Origin: Geobacter sp.
GTDB taxonomy: Bacteria > Desulfobacterota > Desulfuromonadia > Geobacterales > Geobacteraceae
Length of the DNA stretch: 64,000 nt
Direction: 5' to 3'
NCBI GenBank assembly: GCA_003574885.1
Contig: PJFC01000001.1
Span: 949,061 to 1,013,060 of the forward strand
Shown: one piece after another, positions 1-7,281 of the stretch
How the letters are laid out: each line of letters starts with the position of its first letter
How positions within the stretch are numbered: position 1 is the first letter of the stretch
The notes under the pieces: generated by a model
What the model saw: only the letters and a program-made list of their open reading frames with translations
Told to the model about the DNA's origin: nothing
Databases searched by the model: none
Translations under genes and position numbers: made by a program

Positions 1-1932
1 ACCGTCTTTCAGGTGCACCACGTCGTACAGCACGTTGGCGGAATCCAGTTTTTTCAGGTCGACCCCCCTGGTGTAAGGCATTGCAATGGTCGTCATTTTG
101 TCCTGGAAGAACGAAACCTTGTTGTACGGCATCCTGGCATTCACCAGATTGTCCCAGTCGCTCCGGTAGGAATCACTCAACTCTTCGGGAGGTCTTCTGT
201 TCCTGTTGACGAGAAAGCAGGTATTGGTGCTCTTGTCGTCGCCGGGGCAAACGCTCATGACATCCCAGACGGTTTTACCCTTCTCGGCAATGAATCCCAG
301 ATTCAGCTTCAGATCGCTCTTCTCCGTGATCTTCATGACATCCGGCGTGTAGGAAAAAGAAATTCTCTTCGAAGTGTAGCGGAAGAATTTGTCGTAGGAG
401 AAATCGATGTCGATGGTGGAGAAAAGTTCGGGGAGATACTCCCTGGCAGCCAGGAACTCGCGCCACTGCTTGAGGCTTCCGTAGTAGGAGACATAGATGA
501 AGTCGGCGAGCACCTTCAGGTCGAGGACATGACCATCCTCAACATGCCCTGACTGCCCGCGCCGCATCATGCTGATACAGCCACCGGGGACGGGAAGGGA
601 AAAGGCAACAATCCTTTCGTCGCTGTATTCAATCGGCCAGCTCCTCACCAGCCACTTCCTCCCGTAGGAGTCGCGATGGATGTATTCCGTATCAGCCTTC
701 CCGAGAGAGGTTACCTTTACCTTTTCCGGTCCGATCTGCCTGGTTATGTTGACTCCCTTGAGAACGAGGTCCATATAGGCCTTTGAATCCTTGTAGAGGG
801 ACTCCAGGGGAAGGTCATCCGGTTTCTTGAGGTTCATGTAGAAAGAGTTTCCCATCGTACCGTAAACGAGATACCCGTTCGTGCCAAGATCGGAGCGGGA
901 GGTCTCCTTCGGTGAATAAAGATCCCAGTTGCCGTCCTCCCCTTGAACGATCAGGTTGGGAAAGTGGGCGGTGGAGTTCTTCTGGAACAGAATGGCCGAC
1001 CCCTTGCCGTTGGGGAATATGGTGTCACGGTTCTCGGCGAGGAGTGCCTGCAGGAGCTTGACGGAAAAGGGATTCACCGTATCGACCAGTTCCCGGTTCA
1101 GTTCCTGGTAGCTCTTGGGGAGGGTGAATGTCGCCTCAAGGGTATCCATCTTCGTCATGTCCATATTGTCGAGAAAATACTTCAGCTTCTTATGGACGGT
1201 CGCCAGGTTTTCCTTTGCATTGACGACCTCGGCGATGGGGAGGGCTATGTTGAGGTTTTCATTGGCAGATTTGCGCAGCACGATGCCGACGACCCGCCCC
1301 TCCTTGTCCAGAAGGGGGCCACCGCTGTTACCCGGTGATGCGGCGGCGGAAAAGCGCATCCATTTCCACTCTCCGTTCTCATCTTCCGGCGTGTCGGAGG
1401 TATAGAGGCCGTCGCGTATAACGATCCCCTCTCCGAGGGCGTTCCCGACGGCGTACACCGTTTCGTTCAGCTTCGGACTGGTGTTCACTTTCAGGAAGTC
1501 GGAGGCCATTCCCCCTTTGAGGGAGAAGACCACGAAATCCTTTCTGTCCGAGTATTTGTATATCTTGTCGATGGCGTAGACTTTCCCCTCCTTGTCCCGC
1601 AGGAAATACTCCTTGAAAAGGCTTTTCTGGCCGAGGCTCATCACATGGTCAGCCGACACGAACCGGTCGGGAGCGATGGCAAAGGCAGTGCCGATTGAGT
1701 AGTACTTGTCATTCCTCTCGGTGAAGGGAAGGAGGTCCAGGGGAAGGGGCTTCTCGTAGCTCAGTGAATCCTTGGCAGGCTTGGGGACAACCACTTCGAA
1801 TGTTGCCTTGTTGACGAGCGCTACGATCTTTCCGTCCAGCACCTGTTCGGCCATGCCCATTGCCGGAAAGGCGGCGAGGGCTGCGGCCGTGAGGGCAAAT
1901 GCCAGGGCTGACCGCAATGTAGTTCTGTTCAC
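1..1932 (-). CDS. Secreted trypsin-like serine protease, C-terminus cut by window edge
   Basis: Read on the minus strand, an open frame of 644 codons runs from a GTG at 1932 to the window edge without a stop. The GTG follows a strong AGGAGG Shine-Dalgarno. A signal peptide (about residues 1-28, ending AMGMA) suggests export. The chymotrypsin-fold domain shows the catalytic triad: His96 in SADHVMS, Asp132 in RKDFVVF and Ser203 in SPGNSGGPLL. The roughly 400 residues after the protease domain have no family I recognise and no obvious PDZ domain, so this is not a standard DegP. Likely a periplasmic or secreted S1-family peptidase; its substrate cannot be inferred. Gene family is clear, specific role unknown. 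Confidence 0.85.
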   Translation of the reverse strand, partial: MNRTTLRSALAFALTAAALAAFPAMGMAEQVLDGKIVALVNKATFEVVVPKPAKDSLSYEKPLPLDLLPFTERNDKYYSIGTAFAIAPDRFVSADHVMSLGQKSLFKEYFLRDKEGKVYAIDKIYKYSDRKDFVVFSLKGGMASDFLKVNTSPKLNETVYAVGNALGEGIVIRDGLYTSDTPEDENGEWKWMRFSAAASPGNSGGPLLDKEGRVVGIVLRKSANENLNIALPIAEVVNAKENLATVHKKLKYFLDNMDMTKMDTLEATFTLPKSYQELNRELVDTVNPFSVKLLQALLAENRDTIFPNGKGSAILFQKNSTAHFPNLIVQGEDGNWDLYSPKETSRSDLGTNGYLVYGTMGNSFYMNLKKPDDLPLESLYKDSKAYMDLVLKGVNITRQIGPEKVKVTSLGKADTEYIHRDSYGRKWLVRSWPIEYSDERIVAFSLPVPGGCISMMRRGQSGHVEDGHVLDLKVLADFIYVSYYGSLKQWREFLAAREYLPELFSTIDIDFSYDKFFRYTSKRISFSYTPDVMKITEKSDLKLNLGFIAEKGKTVWDVMSVCPGDDKSTNTCFLVNRNRRPPEELSDSYRSDWDNLVNARMPYNKVSFFQDKMTTIAMPYTRGVDLKKLDSANVLYDVVHLKDG

Positions 1933-2288
1933 TGAAACCTCCTCTGATGTCGGCGGGCCATGTTCGGGACGTTGCTGGCCAACCGTAGATTTTACCTCGA
2001 ATGGGGGAGATGGGGGCCACGACTGAACCGTTGCCATGGACTGGATACAATAAAAGCCGCTCCATCAGCACCCACACTGACCAAGCGGCTCTATGAACCC
2101 GTAATCCGGTATCCCATAGCACCTCCCGGGCACTCAGCATCTTATTACTCACGTACATACACCCGTAGAGGCTGTAGCGTCAAGGAGTTTAGCACAGGGT
2201 GAGAACCCCCTTCCCATTATTGACCTGCTATAGTAGTATGCTCCCCCCGGCACAGGCCGGGATGATACCCCCACAGACAGGAGCGGCA
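1933..2288. other. Intergenic region between divergent protease and tex
   Basis: This 356-bp gap separates two divergently transcribed genes, so both promoters should lie here. I could not assign a convincing -35/-10 pair. A hairpin with 7-bp arms (AGCCGCT and AGCGGCT, near 2055-2092) is the only clear secondary structure. Open frames reading through it show no protein-like composition. Confidence 0.4.
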
Positions 2289-4589
2289 ATGAGCATCAGC
2301 GACGGGCAACTGGCCAGTATCATCACCTTCATCATCGACGAAACCGTGCTCAAGCCCTTCCAGGTAGAGCAGACTGTAGCTCTGCTGCGAGAGGGCTCCA
2401 CGGTCCCTTTCATTGCCCGCTACCGCAAGGAGCAGACCGGCGAACTTGACGAGGTGCAGATCCGTGCCATCGAGGAGCGCTACGCATACTTCAGCGAGCT
2501 GGAGGAGAGAAAAACCACGATCATCACCACCATCGGGGAGCAGGGGAAACTGACACCCGAGTTGCGCGGCCGGATCGAGGCCACCCGCCTGAAGACCGAG
2601 CTGGAGGATCTGTACCTTCCGTACAAGCCTAAGCGTCGTACCAAGGCAACTATTGCCCGCGAGCGGGGACTGGAGCCGCTGGCCGACCTGGTTGCCGCCC
2701 AGAAACTGACCGTCGGCACTCCTGAAGAGGCGGCCGCCCCCTTCGTGAACACTGAGCTGGAGGTACCCGATGCCGCGGCGGCACTGGAGGGGGCCGGGCA
2801 TATCCTTGCCGAGCGGCTGTCGGACGATGCGGATGCCCGTGCCATGGTGCGGCGACTTACCTGGGAACAGGGGGTGTTCTCCTCCCGGGTGGCCGGCGAC
2901 AAGCGTGACCAGGTGACCAAGTTCGAGATGTACTACGATTACCAGGAGCAGCTGAAGAGCGTCCCTTCCCACCGGATGCTGGCCATGCGCCGGGGGGAGA
3001 AGGAAGAGGTGCTGTTCCTTTCCATCCTGGCGCCGGTTGAGGAGATTCTTGCCGGGCTGAAGGGGCGACTGGTGCGGGGGGAAAGCATCTTCAGGCCGCT
3101 GTTGGAGAAGGTGGCCGAGGACGCCTACAAGCGGCTGATCGCCGTCTCCATCGAGGGGGAGCTGCGGCTCCAGGCCAGGGATCTGGCCGACGAAGCCGCC
3201 ATCGGGATCTTCGCCCGGAACCTGCGCAACCTGCTCCTGGCTCCGCCTGCGGGAGGGAAGCGGGTGCTGGGGATCGACCCCGGCCTGCGCACCGGCTCCA
3301 AGCTGGCGGCCGTGGACGCCACGGGCCGCTTCCTGGAGCATGTGACCATCTATCCCCATACCGGCGAGGCGCGCGTGCCCCAGGCGAGAAAAGAGTTGTT
3401 GCGGCTTCTGGATGGCCACGCCGTCGAGATGATCGCCATAGGGAACGGAACGGCCGGCCGGGAGATGGAACTGTTCGCCAGGGAGACCCTGGCCGGGGCG
3501 GGGAAGAACGTACCGGTGGTTATGGTGAGCGAAGCCGGGGCCAGTGTCTATTCGGCCTCGGATATTGCCCGCGAGGAATTCCCCGATCTGGACCTGACTG
3601 TGCGCGGCGCGATCTCCATCGCCCGCCGGTTACAGGACCCTCTCGCCGAGCTGGTCAAGCTCGATCCCAAGAGCATTGGTGTCGGCCAGTACCAGCACGA
3701 CGTCAACCAGACCATGCTGAAGAAGGCGCTGGACGACGTCGTGGAATCGTGCGTCAATTTCGTGGGGGTCGATCTCAATACCGCCTCGTGGGCGCTGCTG
3801 TCCTACGTTTCAGGCTTGGGGCAGTCCCTGGCCAAGTCCATCGTCTCCTACCGCAACGAGAACGGCACTTTTCCCACTAGGAAATCGTTGCTCAAGGTGC
3901 CGCGCTTCGGGGCCAAGGCGTTCGAGCAGGCGGCCGGTTTTCTCCGTATCAGCGGCGGCAAGCACCCGCTGGACAACAGCGCCGTGCACCCCGAACGCTA
4001 TGCTGTGGTAGAGGCCATGGCCGCCGACCTGGGGGTAACCCTGGAACAGCTGACCGGCGACCCGAAACTGGCGGCAAAAATCGACCTCAAGCGCTACGTC
4101 GCCGACCAGGTGGGGCTACCGACCCTGCGCGACATCATCGAGGAACTGAAGAAACCGGGGCGCGACCCGCGCAAGCAGTTCGAGACCGCCTCCTTCCGCG
4201 ACGACATCCGCGAGATCGGCGATCTGAAGGAGGGGATGATCCTCCCGGGGGTAGTGACCAATGTGACCGCGTTCGGGGCCTTCGTGGACATCGGGGTGCA
4301 TCAGGACGGGCTGGTGCATGTCAGCCATCTGGCCAGCCGCTTCATCAAGGATCCCAACGATGCGGTGCGGGTGGGGGATCTGGTGAAGGTAAAGGTCCTT
4401 TCGGCCGATGTGCAGCGCAAGCGGATCGCCCTTTCCATCAAGGAGGCCGAACCGGGCGGGGCTGCACAGAAGGAACGTTCGTCGCGGCCGAAAGCGGCCG
4501 GAAAGCAGAAGGTACCGGCGGCGGATTCCAAAGGGGAATTGGACCTGGGTGCGCTGGAGCGGGCGGGATTCAGGGTGAAGCGGAAATAA
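2289..4589 (+). CDS. tex: Tex family RNA-binding transcription accessory protein
   Basis: A 766-residue protein of usual Tex length. The ATG at 2289 (MSISDGQLAS) is chosen over an upstream in-frame ATG at 2199 because Tex proteins start at this helix-rich segment and a GGAGCG motif sits just before it. Domains in order: N-terminal helical Tex domain (about 10-200), a YqgF/RNase H-like domain beginning at VLGIDPGLRTG (about 325-450), helix-hairpin-helix motifs (about 500-560, SYVSGLGQSLAKSIV) and a C-terminal S1 RNA-binding domain (about 650-720, GVVTNVTAFGAFVDIGV) followed by a basic tail. Tex binds nucleic acids and affects transcription and ribosome function. Single gene, convergent with the downstream methyltransferase. 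Confidence 0.95.
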   Translation: MSISDGQLASIITFIIDETVLKPFQVEQTVALLREGSTVPFIARYRKEQTGELDEVQIRAIEERYAYFSELEERKTTIITTIGEQGKLTPELRGRIEATRLKTELEDLYLPYKPKRRTKATIARERGLEPLADLVAAQKLTVGTPEEAAAPFVNTELEVPDAAAALEGAGHILAERLSDDADARAMVRRLTWEQGVFSSRVAGDKRDQVTKFEMYYDYQEQLKSVPSHRMLAMRRGEKEEVLFLSILAPVEEILAGLKGRLVRGESIFRPLLEKVAEDAYKRLIAVSIEGELRLQARDLADEAAIGIFARNLRNLLLAPPAGGKRVLGIDPGLRTGSKLAAVDATGRFLEHVTIYPHTGEARVPQARKELLRLLDGHAVEMIAIGNGTAGREMELFARETLAGAGKNVPVVMVSEAGASVYSASDIAREEFPDLDLTVRGAISIARRLQDPLAELVKLDPKSIGVGQYQHDVNQTMLKKALDDVVESCVNFVGVDLNTASWALLSYVSGLGQSLAKSIVSYRNENGTFPTRKSLLKVPRFGAKAFEQAAGFLRISGGKHPLDNSAVHPERYAVVEAMAADLGVTLEQLTGDPKLAAKIDLKRYVADQVGLPTLRDIIEELKKPGRDPRKQFETASFRDDIREIGDLKEGMILPGVVTNVTAFGAFVDIGVHQDGLVHVSHLASRFIKDPNDAVRVGDLVKVKVLSADVQRKRIALSIKEAEPGGAAQKERSSRPKAAGKQKVPAADSKGELDLGALERAGFRVKRK

Positions 4590-4606
4590 TCGCAGTCCCT
4601 GAAGGG

Positions 4607-5407
4607 CTATGGTTTTCGGCAGACGAGTACAATCTTGTTGTGCGGCTGGAACAGTGAGGAATTAACGCTGATGACGGAGAAGCCGATGGTTTCCACGAGC
4701 TGGAGCAACTGTCGAAGAGTGAATATCTGCTTGTGGCGAAAGGGGAGGGGGGAATAGAGGGATTCGAGAAAGAGAGGGTTCGTACCGCCACTCACGCGAT
4801 ACGACCATTCACCGACACGGTAAAACAGCGCATCCCGGCGTGGTGTATCGAGAAACAGCCATCCACAATGCTTGGTGATGTTGTAGGCGTTCCGCAGGGT
4901 CTCTGCGGGGAAATTGACATGCTCGAGAACATCCCAGAGGGTGACGGCATCGAAAAAACCGGCGAAACCCTCCTGCCAGTGCCGGGCATCGATAGTGTCA
5001 CCGTTCAATTTGATGCCGAATTTTAGCCGGGCGAACTCCCGGAAGACCGCTTGCGGTTCGATACCTTGGACTGAAGCCCCCGCTTCGGCAAGGAGATGGG
5101 CGAACATTCCGGCACCGGCACCGATGTCGAGGCAGTCCGCTCCCGACAACGAAAGGTGGCGCTGGACGAGGAGAAGGTTCTTTCGGAGCTGGTTCCCGTT
5201 GGCAGGGAGCTTTCCTTCAATATAGTCCCACGCCTTCCGGTCCAGGACCGACGCGGCGTCGTCCAGAGTCCCGGACGGCATGCTGTCCAGGTGATCAATG
5301 AAATGAAAACCGCACTCGGCACATACGTAGACTGTGGCCTTTTTCAGTTTGTATGCAGGTTTTGCGGCGCTTGTTGCGCACAGTTTGCAGCGGCTGAAAT
5401 CGTACAT
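4607..5407 (-). CDS. Class I SAM-dependent methyltransferase with N-terminal zinc-ribbon-like motif
   Basis: A 266-residue protein starting at the ATG at 5407, with AGGAG upstream; an in-frame extension to 5440 looks less likely. The N-terminus has two Cys pairs (CKLC and CAEC, residues about 7-30) arranged like a small zinc ribbon, common in methyltransferases that act on sugars or small metabolites. Motif I is LDIGAGAGMF (about residue 90), followed by the acidic motif II residue in VQGIEP and post-I VTLWDVLEH. It is convergent with tex. The next gene upstream is a short-chain dehydrogenase on the same strand about 50 bp away, so the pair may be cotranscribed. Substrate unknown. Confidence 0.85.
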   Translation of the reverse strand: MYDFSRCKLCATSAAKPAYKLKKATVYVCAECGFHFIDHLDSMPSGTLDDAASVLDRKAWDYIEGKLPANGNQLRKNLLLVQRHLSLSGADCLDIGAGAGMFAHLLAEAGASVQGIEPQAVFREFARLKFGIKLNGDTIDARHWQEGFAGFFDAVTLWDVLEHVNFPAETLRNAYNITKHCGWLFLDTPRRDALFYRVGEWSYRVSGGTNPLFLESLYSPLPFRHKQIFTLRQLLQLVETIGFSVISVNSSLFQPHNKIVLVCRKP

Positions 5408-5457
5408 CACTTCCCGTTCTCCTGTGAATACTACTTGCAATGGCGCTTGTGTGCGGT

Positions 5458-6225
5458 CTACCCGGCATAGATCATCTTGCGCGTCATCCCCCCGTCCACC
5501 ACGAAATTCTGGCCGGTCACAAAGCCGGCCTGGGGGGAGATCAGATAGGAGACCATGGCAGCGATATCATCGGGACATCCTACCCGTCCTACCGGATGCT
5601 GGGCGTGGTCAGCCGGACCAAGTGCCGGAGGTTTTCGCCTGGAGCTCTTTTGCCAGTCATCCACCGCGATCCAGCCGGGACTGACGCAGTTCACCCGGAT
5701 GTCCGGCCCCAGGCTCACGGCAAGGGCGTGGGTAAGAGCGACTATACCCCCCTTGCTGGCGGCATAGGCCTCGGTATGGGGCTCGGATTGCAATGCCCTG
5801 GTCGAAGCGATGTTGACGATCGCCCCCTTGCTGGTGCGAAGCAGGGGGACTGCATGTTTGCTGCAGAGGAATACGCCGGTGAGGTTGGTCGAAATGACCC
5901 TGTTCCAGTCGCTCAGTTCCAGCAGTTCCACCGGGGCCGCGTGGGGAGCGGCAATCCCCGCGTTGTTGATCAGGGCATCCAGGCGGCCGAACCGGGTGAG
6001 GACAAGTTTCATAACCCCTGCCACTGCATGTTCGTCGGCGACGTCAGCCGCAACGCCGCTGCATGAAGCGCCGAGTTCAGCAGCCGTCTCCCCCGCGGCC
6101 TCCCCGTCGATGTCCGCGATGACCACCACCGTCCCTTCCTCAACCAGCCTCCTGGCGATCCCCTTGCCTATTCCCTGCCCGCCCCCTGTAACCAATGCGA
6201 CCTTGCGAACGTTCCCCGTCGGCAT
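5458..6225 (-). CDS. Short-chain dehydrogenase/reductase (classical SDR)
   Basis: A 255-residue NAD(P)-dependent oxidoreductase. The start at 6225 is set by a GAGGAGG Shine-Dalgarno eight bases upstream; an in-frame extension to 6270 reads into the terminator of the neighbouring tRNA gene. Classical SDR motifs are all present: TGGGQGIG cofactor loop (13-20), NNAG (about 89-92), catalytic Ser in NIAST and YAASK with catalytic Tyr and Lys, then SPGWI. The acidic residue in IADID after beta-2 suggests NAD(H) preference. Similar to glucose-1-dehydrogenase/FabG-like enzymes, but the substrate cannot be named from sequence. Confidence 0.9.
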   Translation of the reverse strand: MPTGNVRKVALVTGGGQGIGKGIARRLVEEGTVVVIADIDGEAAGETAAELGASCSGVAADVADEHAVAGVMKLVLTRFGRLDALINNAGIAAPHAAPVELLELSDWNRVISTNLTGVFLCSKHAVPLLRTSKGAIVNIASTRALQSEPHTEAYAASKGGIVALTHALAVSLGPDIRVNCVSPGWIAVDDWQKSSRRKPPALGPADHAQHPVGRVGCPDDIAAMVSYLISPQAGFVTGQNFVVDGGMTRKMIYAG

Positions 6226-6282
6226 CTTCCGCCTCCTCTTCCGAATGCATATCCATCGTTGCCGAGACAATTCTGGAAAAGA

Positions 6283-6313
6283 GAAAGGGTTATGGCAATG
6301 CCATAACCCTTTG
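6283..6313 (-). terminator. Intrinsic terminator of tRNA-Thr
   Basis: A perfect 13-bp inverted repeat (arms 6284-6296 and 6300-6312, 3-nt loop) lies just downstream of the tRNA on the minus strand. It is followed on that strand by CTCTTTTCC. It separates the tRNA from the SDR gene. Confidence 0.8.
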
Positions 6314-6320
6314 ATATTAC

Positions 6321-6396
6321 TGGAGCCACCTGCCAGAATCGAACTGGCGACCTATTGATTACGAATCAATTGCTCTACCAACTGAGCTAAGATGGC
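6321..6396 (-). tRNA. tRNA-Thr (anticodon CGT)
   Basis: A complete 76-nt cloverleaf on the minus strand including encoded CCA. Acceptor arms are GCCATCT and AGGTGGC, the D arm contains AGCTCAGTTGGTAGAGC, the anticodon stem-loop is ATTGA-TTCGTAA-TCAAT with anticodon CGT, and the T arm is GCCAGTTCGATTCTGGC. The acceptor stem has one U-G wobble at position 5. The 26-nt remnant at 20974-20999 carries C there, restoring a Watson-Crick pair with this tRNA's own 3' half. That implies 6371-6396 was supplied by the integrated element and the 3' half is the original host gene. Confidence 0.97.
6371..6380. other. attL core of integrated element (in tRNA D arm)
   Basis: The 10-bp sequence TGCTCTACCA occurs here and again at 20974-20983 in the same orientation. 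To the right of each copy the sequences stay nearly identical (24 of 26 nt across the tRNA 5' half), and to the left they diverge. This is what is expected if recombination occurred in this core between a host tRNA-Thr and an element carrying a replacement 5' half. The exact crossover dinucleotide cannot be fixed from one sequence. Confidence 0.65.
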
Positions 6397-6535
6397 CTGT
6401 AATAAACTTTACAACATTGCATTATTTAAAAACTATTTGCATTTTTTGGCTACAAATTGCGCTGTAGATATGCATAAAACGGCTGTAGCGTCGTGGTGTT
6501 TTATGACACGAATTGCGTTGATGTGTCAAGGCTAT

Positions 6536-7073
6536 TTCAGAGGATCAGGGCGTTGAAACTGGCAGGGGTAACTGGTGCTCCGATTTCAACGGACTAGGAC
6601 GCTGAAGATGATACGGAATTAAATGTCAGTGACCTTCTCCGGCCAGGGCGCTGAAGGTGATACGGAATCAAATGTCAGTGACCTTCTCCGGCCAGGACGC
6701 TGAAGTGAATCGATCATGAACGCCGGCTTCAGTTCTCCGGCCAGGACGCTGAAGGTGATCGACATGAAACATCACCTTCACTTCTCCGGCCAGGGCGCAG
6801 AAGGTGATCGACATGAAACATCACCTTCAGTTCTCCGGCCAGGGCGCAGAAGGTGATCGACATGAAACATCACCTTCAGTTCTCCGGCCAGGACGCAGAA
6901 GGTGATCGACATGAAACATCACCTTCAGTTCTCCGGCCAGGACGCTGAAGGTGATCGACATGAAATGTTAGTGACCTTCTCCGGCCAGGACGCTGAAGGT
7001 GATCGACATGAAACATCACCTTCAGTTCTCCGGCCAGGACCTGAAGGTGATCGATCATGAACGCTGGCTTAAG
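6536..7073. repeat. 49-bp tandem repeat array beside attL (about 11 units)
   Basis: The word CTCCGGCCAGG starts at 6637, 6686, 6735, 6784, 6833, 6882, 6931, 6979 and 7028, a near-perfect 49-bp period. Two more degenerate units are in phase at about 6539 and 6588. Each unit has a constant half and a variable half that still allows a hairpin: arms GAAGGTGAT and ATCACCTTC in most units, GAAGGT and ACCTTC in the first ones, CTGAAG and CTTCAG in the unit at 6686. No protein-like frame spans the array. Because several variable halves are identical to each other, it is not a CRISPR. Its function is unknown. Confidence 0.85.
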
Positions 7074-7090
7074 AGTTTTTGTGCCGACGC

Positions 7091-7119
7091 AAAAAAACCG
7101 ACAATCAAAAATTATCGGT
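7091..7119 (-). terminator. Intrinsic terminator at the end of the phage tail operon
   Basis: On the minus strand the arms ACCGATAAT and ATTGTCGGT (one G-U pair) close a 4-8-nt loop and are followed by TTTTTTT. It lies about 160 bp beyond the tape-measure stop codon and should end the leftward phage transcript before the 49-bp array. Confidence 0.8.
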
Positions 7120-7233
7120 CTAGTGTCTCAGTTAATAAGTAATGCTACTGCTATTTATTCCACCTCGACTGAGCGGCCTTTTTAGCAATCTCTTTACGCT
7201 GCTCAGACGTTTCATTTCTGCTCTTGTTGGTAG

Positions 7234-7260
7234 TTGCCCGGCATGTTACAGGCCGGGCAA
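7234..7260 (-). other. Perfect inverted repeat behind the tape-measure gene
   Basis: Arms TTGCCCGGC and GCCGGGCAA (9 bp, perfect) with a 9-nt loop, about 20 bp after the tape-measure stop. There is no U-tract, so it is not a classical terminator. A short open frame on the minus strand passes through it and ends at about 7154 with EQRKEIAKKAAQSRWNK, a tail often seen in small phage proteins. It has no start codon, so it may be the remnant of a deleted gene. Confidence 0.5.
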
Positions 7261-7281
7261 CCGTCTTGCCTATCGTGATTG

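Noticed and set aside
13..1405. Plus-strand reading frames at the left edge
   Set aside because: They are shadows of the minus-strand protease, which has a signal peptide, catalytic triad and strong ribosome site.
6536..7073. CRISPR array
   Set aside because: The 49-bp periodic units look repeat-spacer-like, but several of the would-be spacers are identical or near identical and no cas gene is present.
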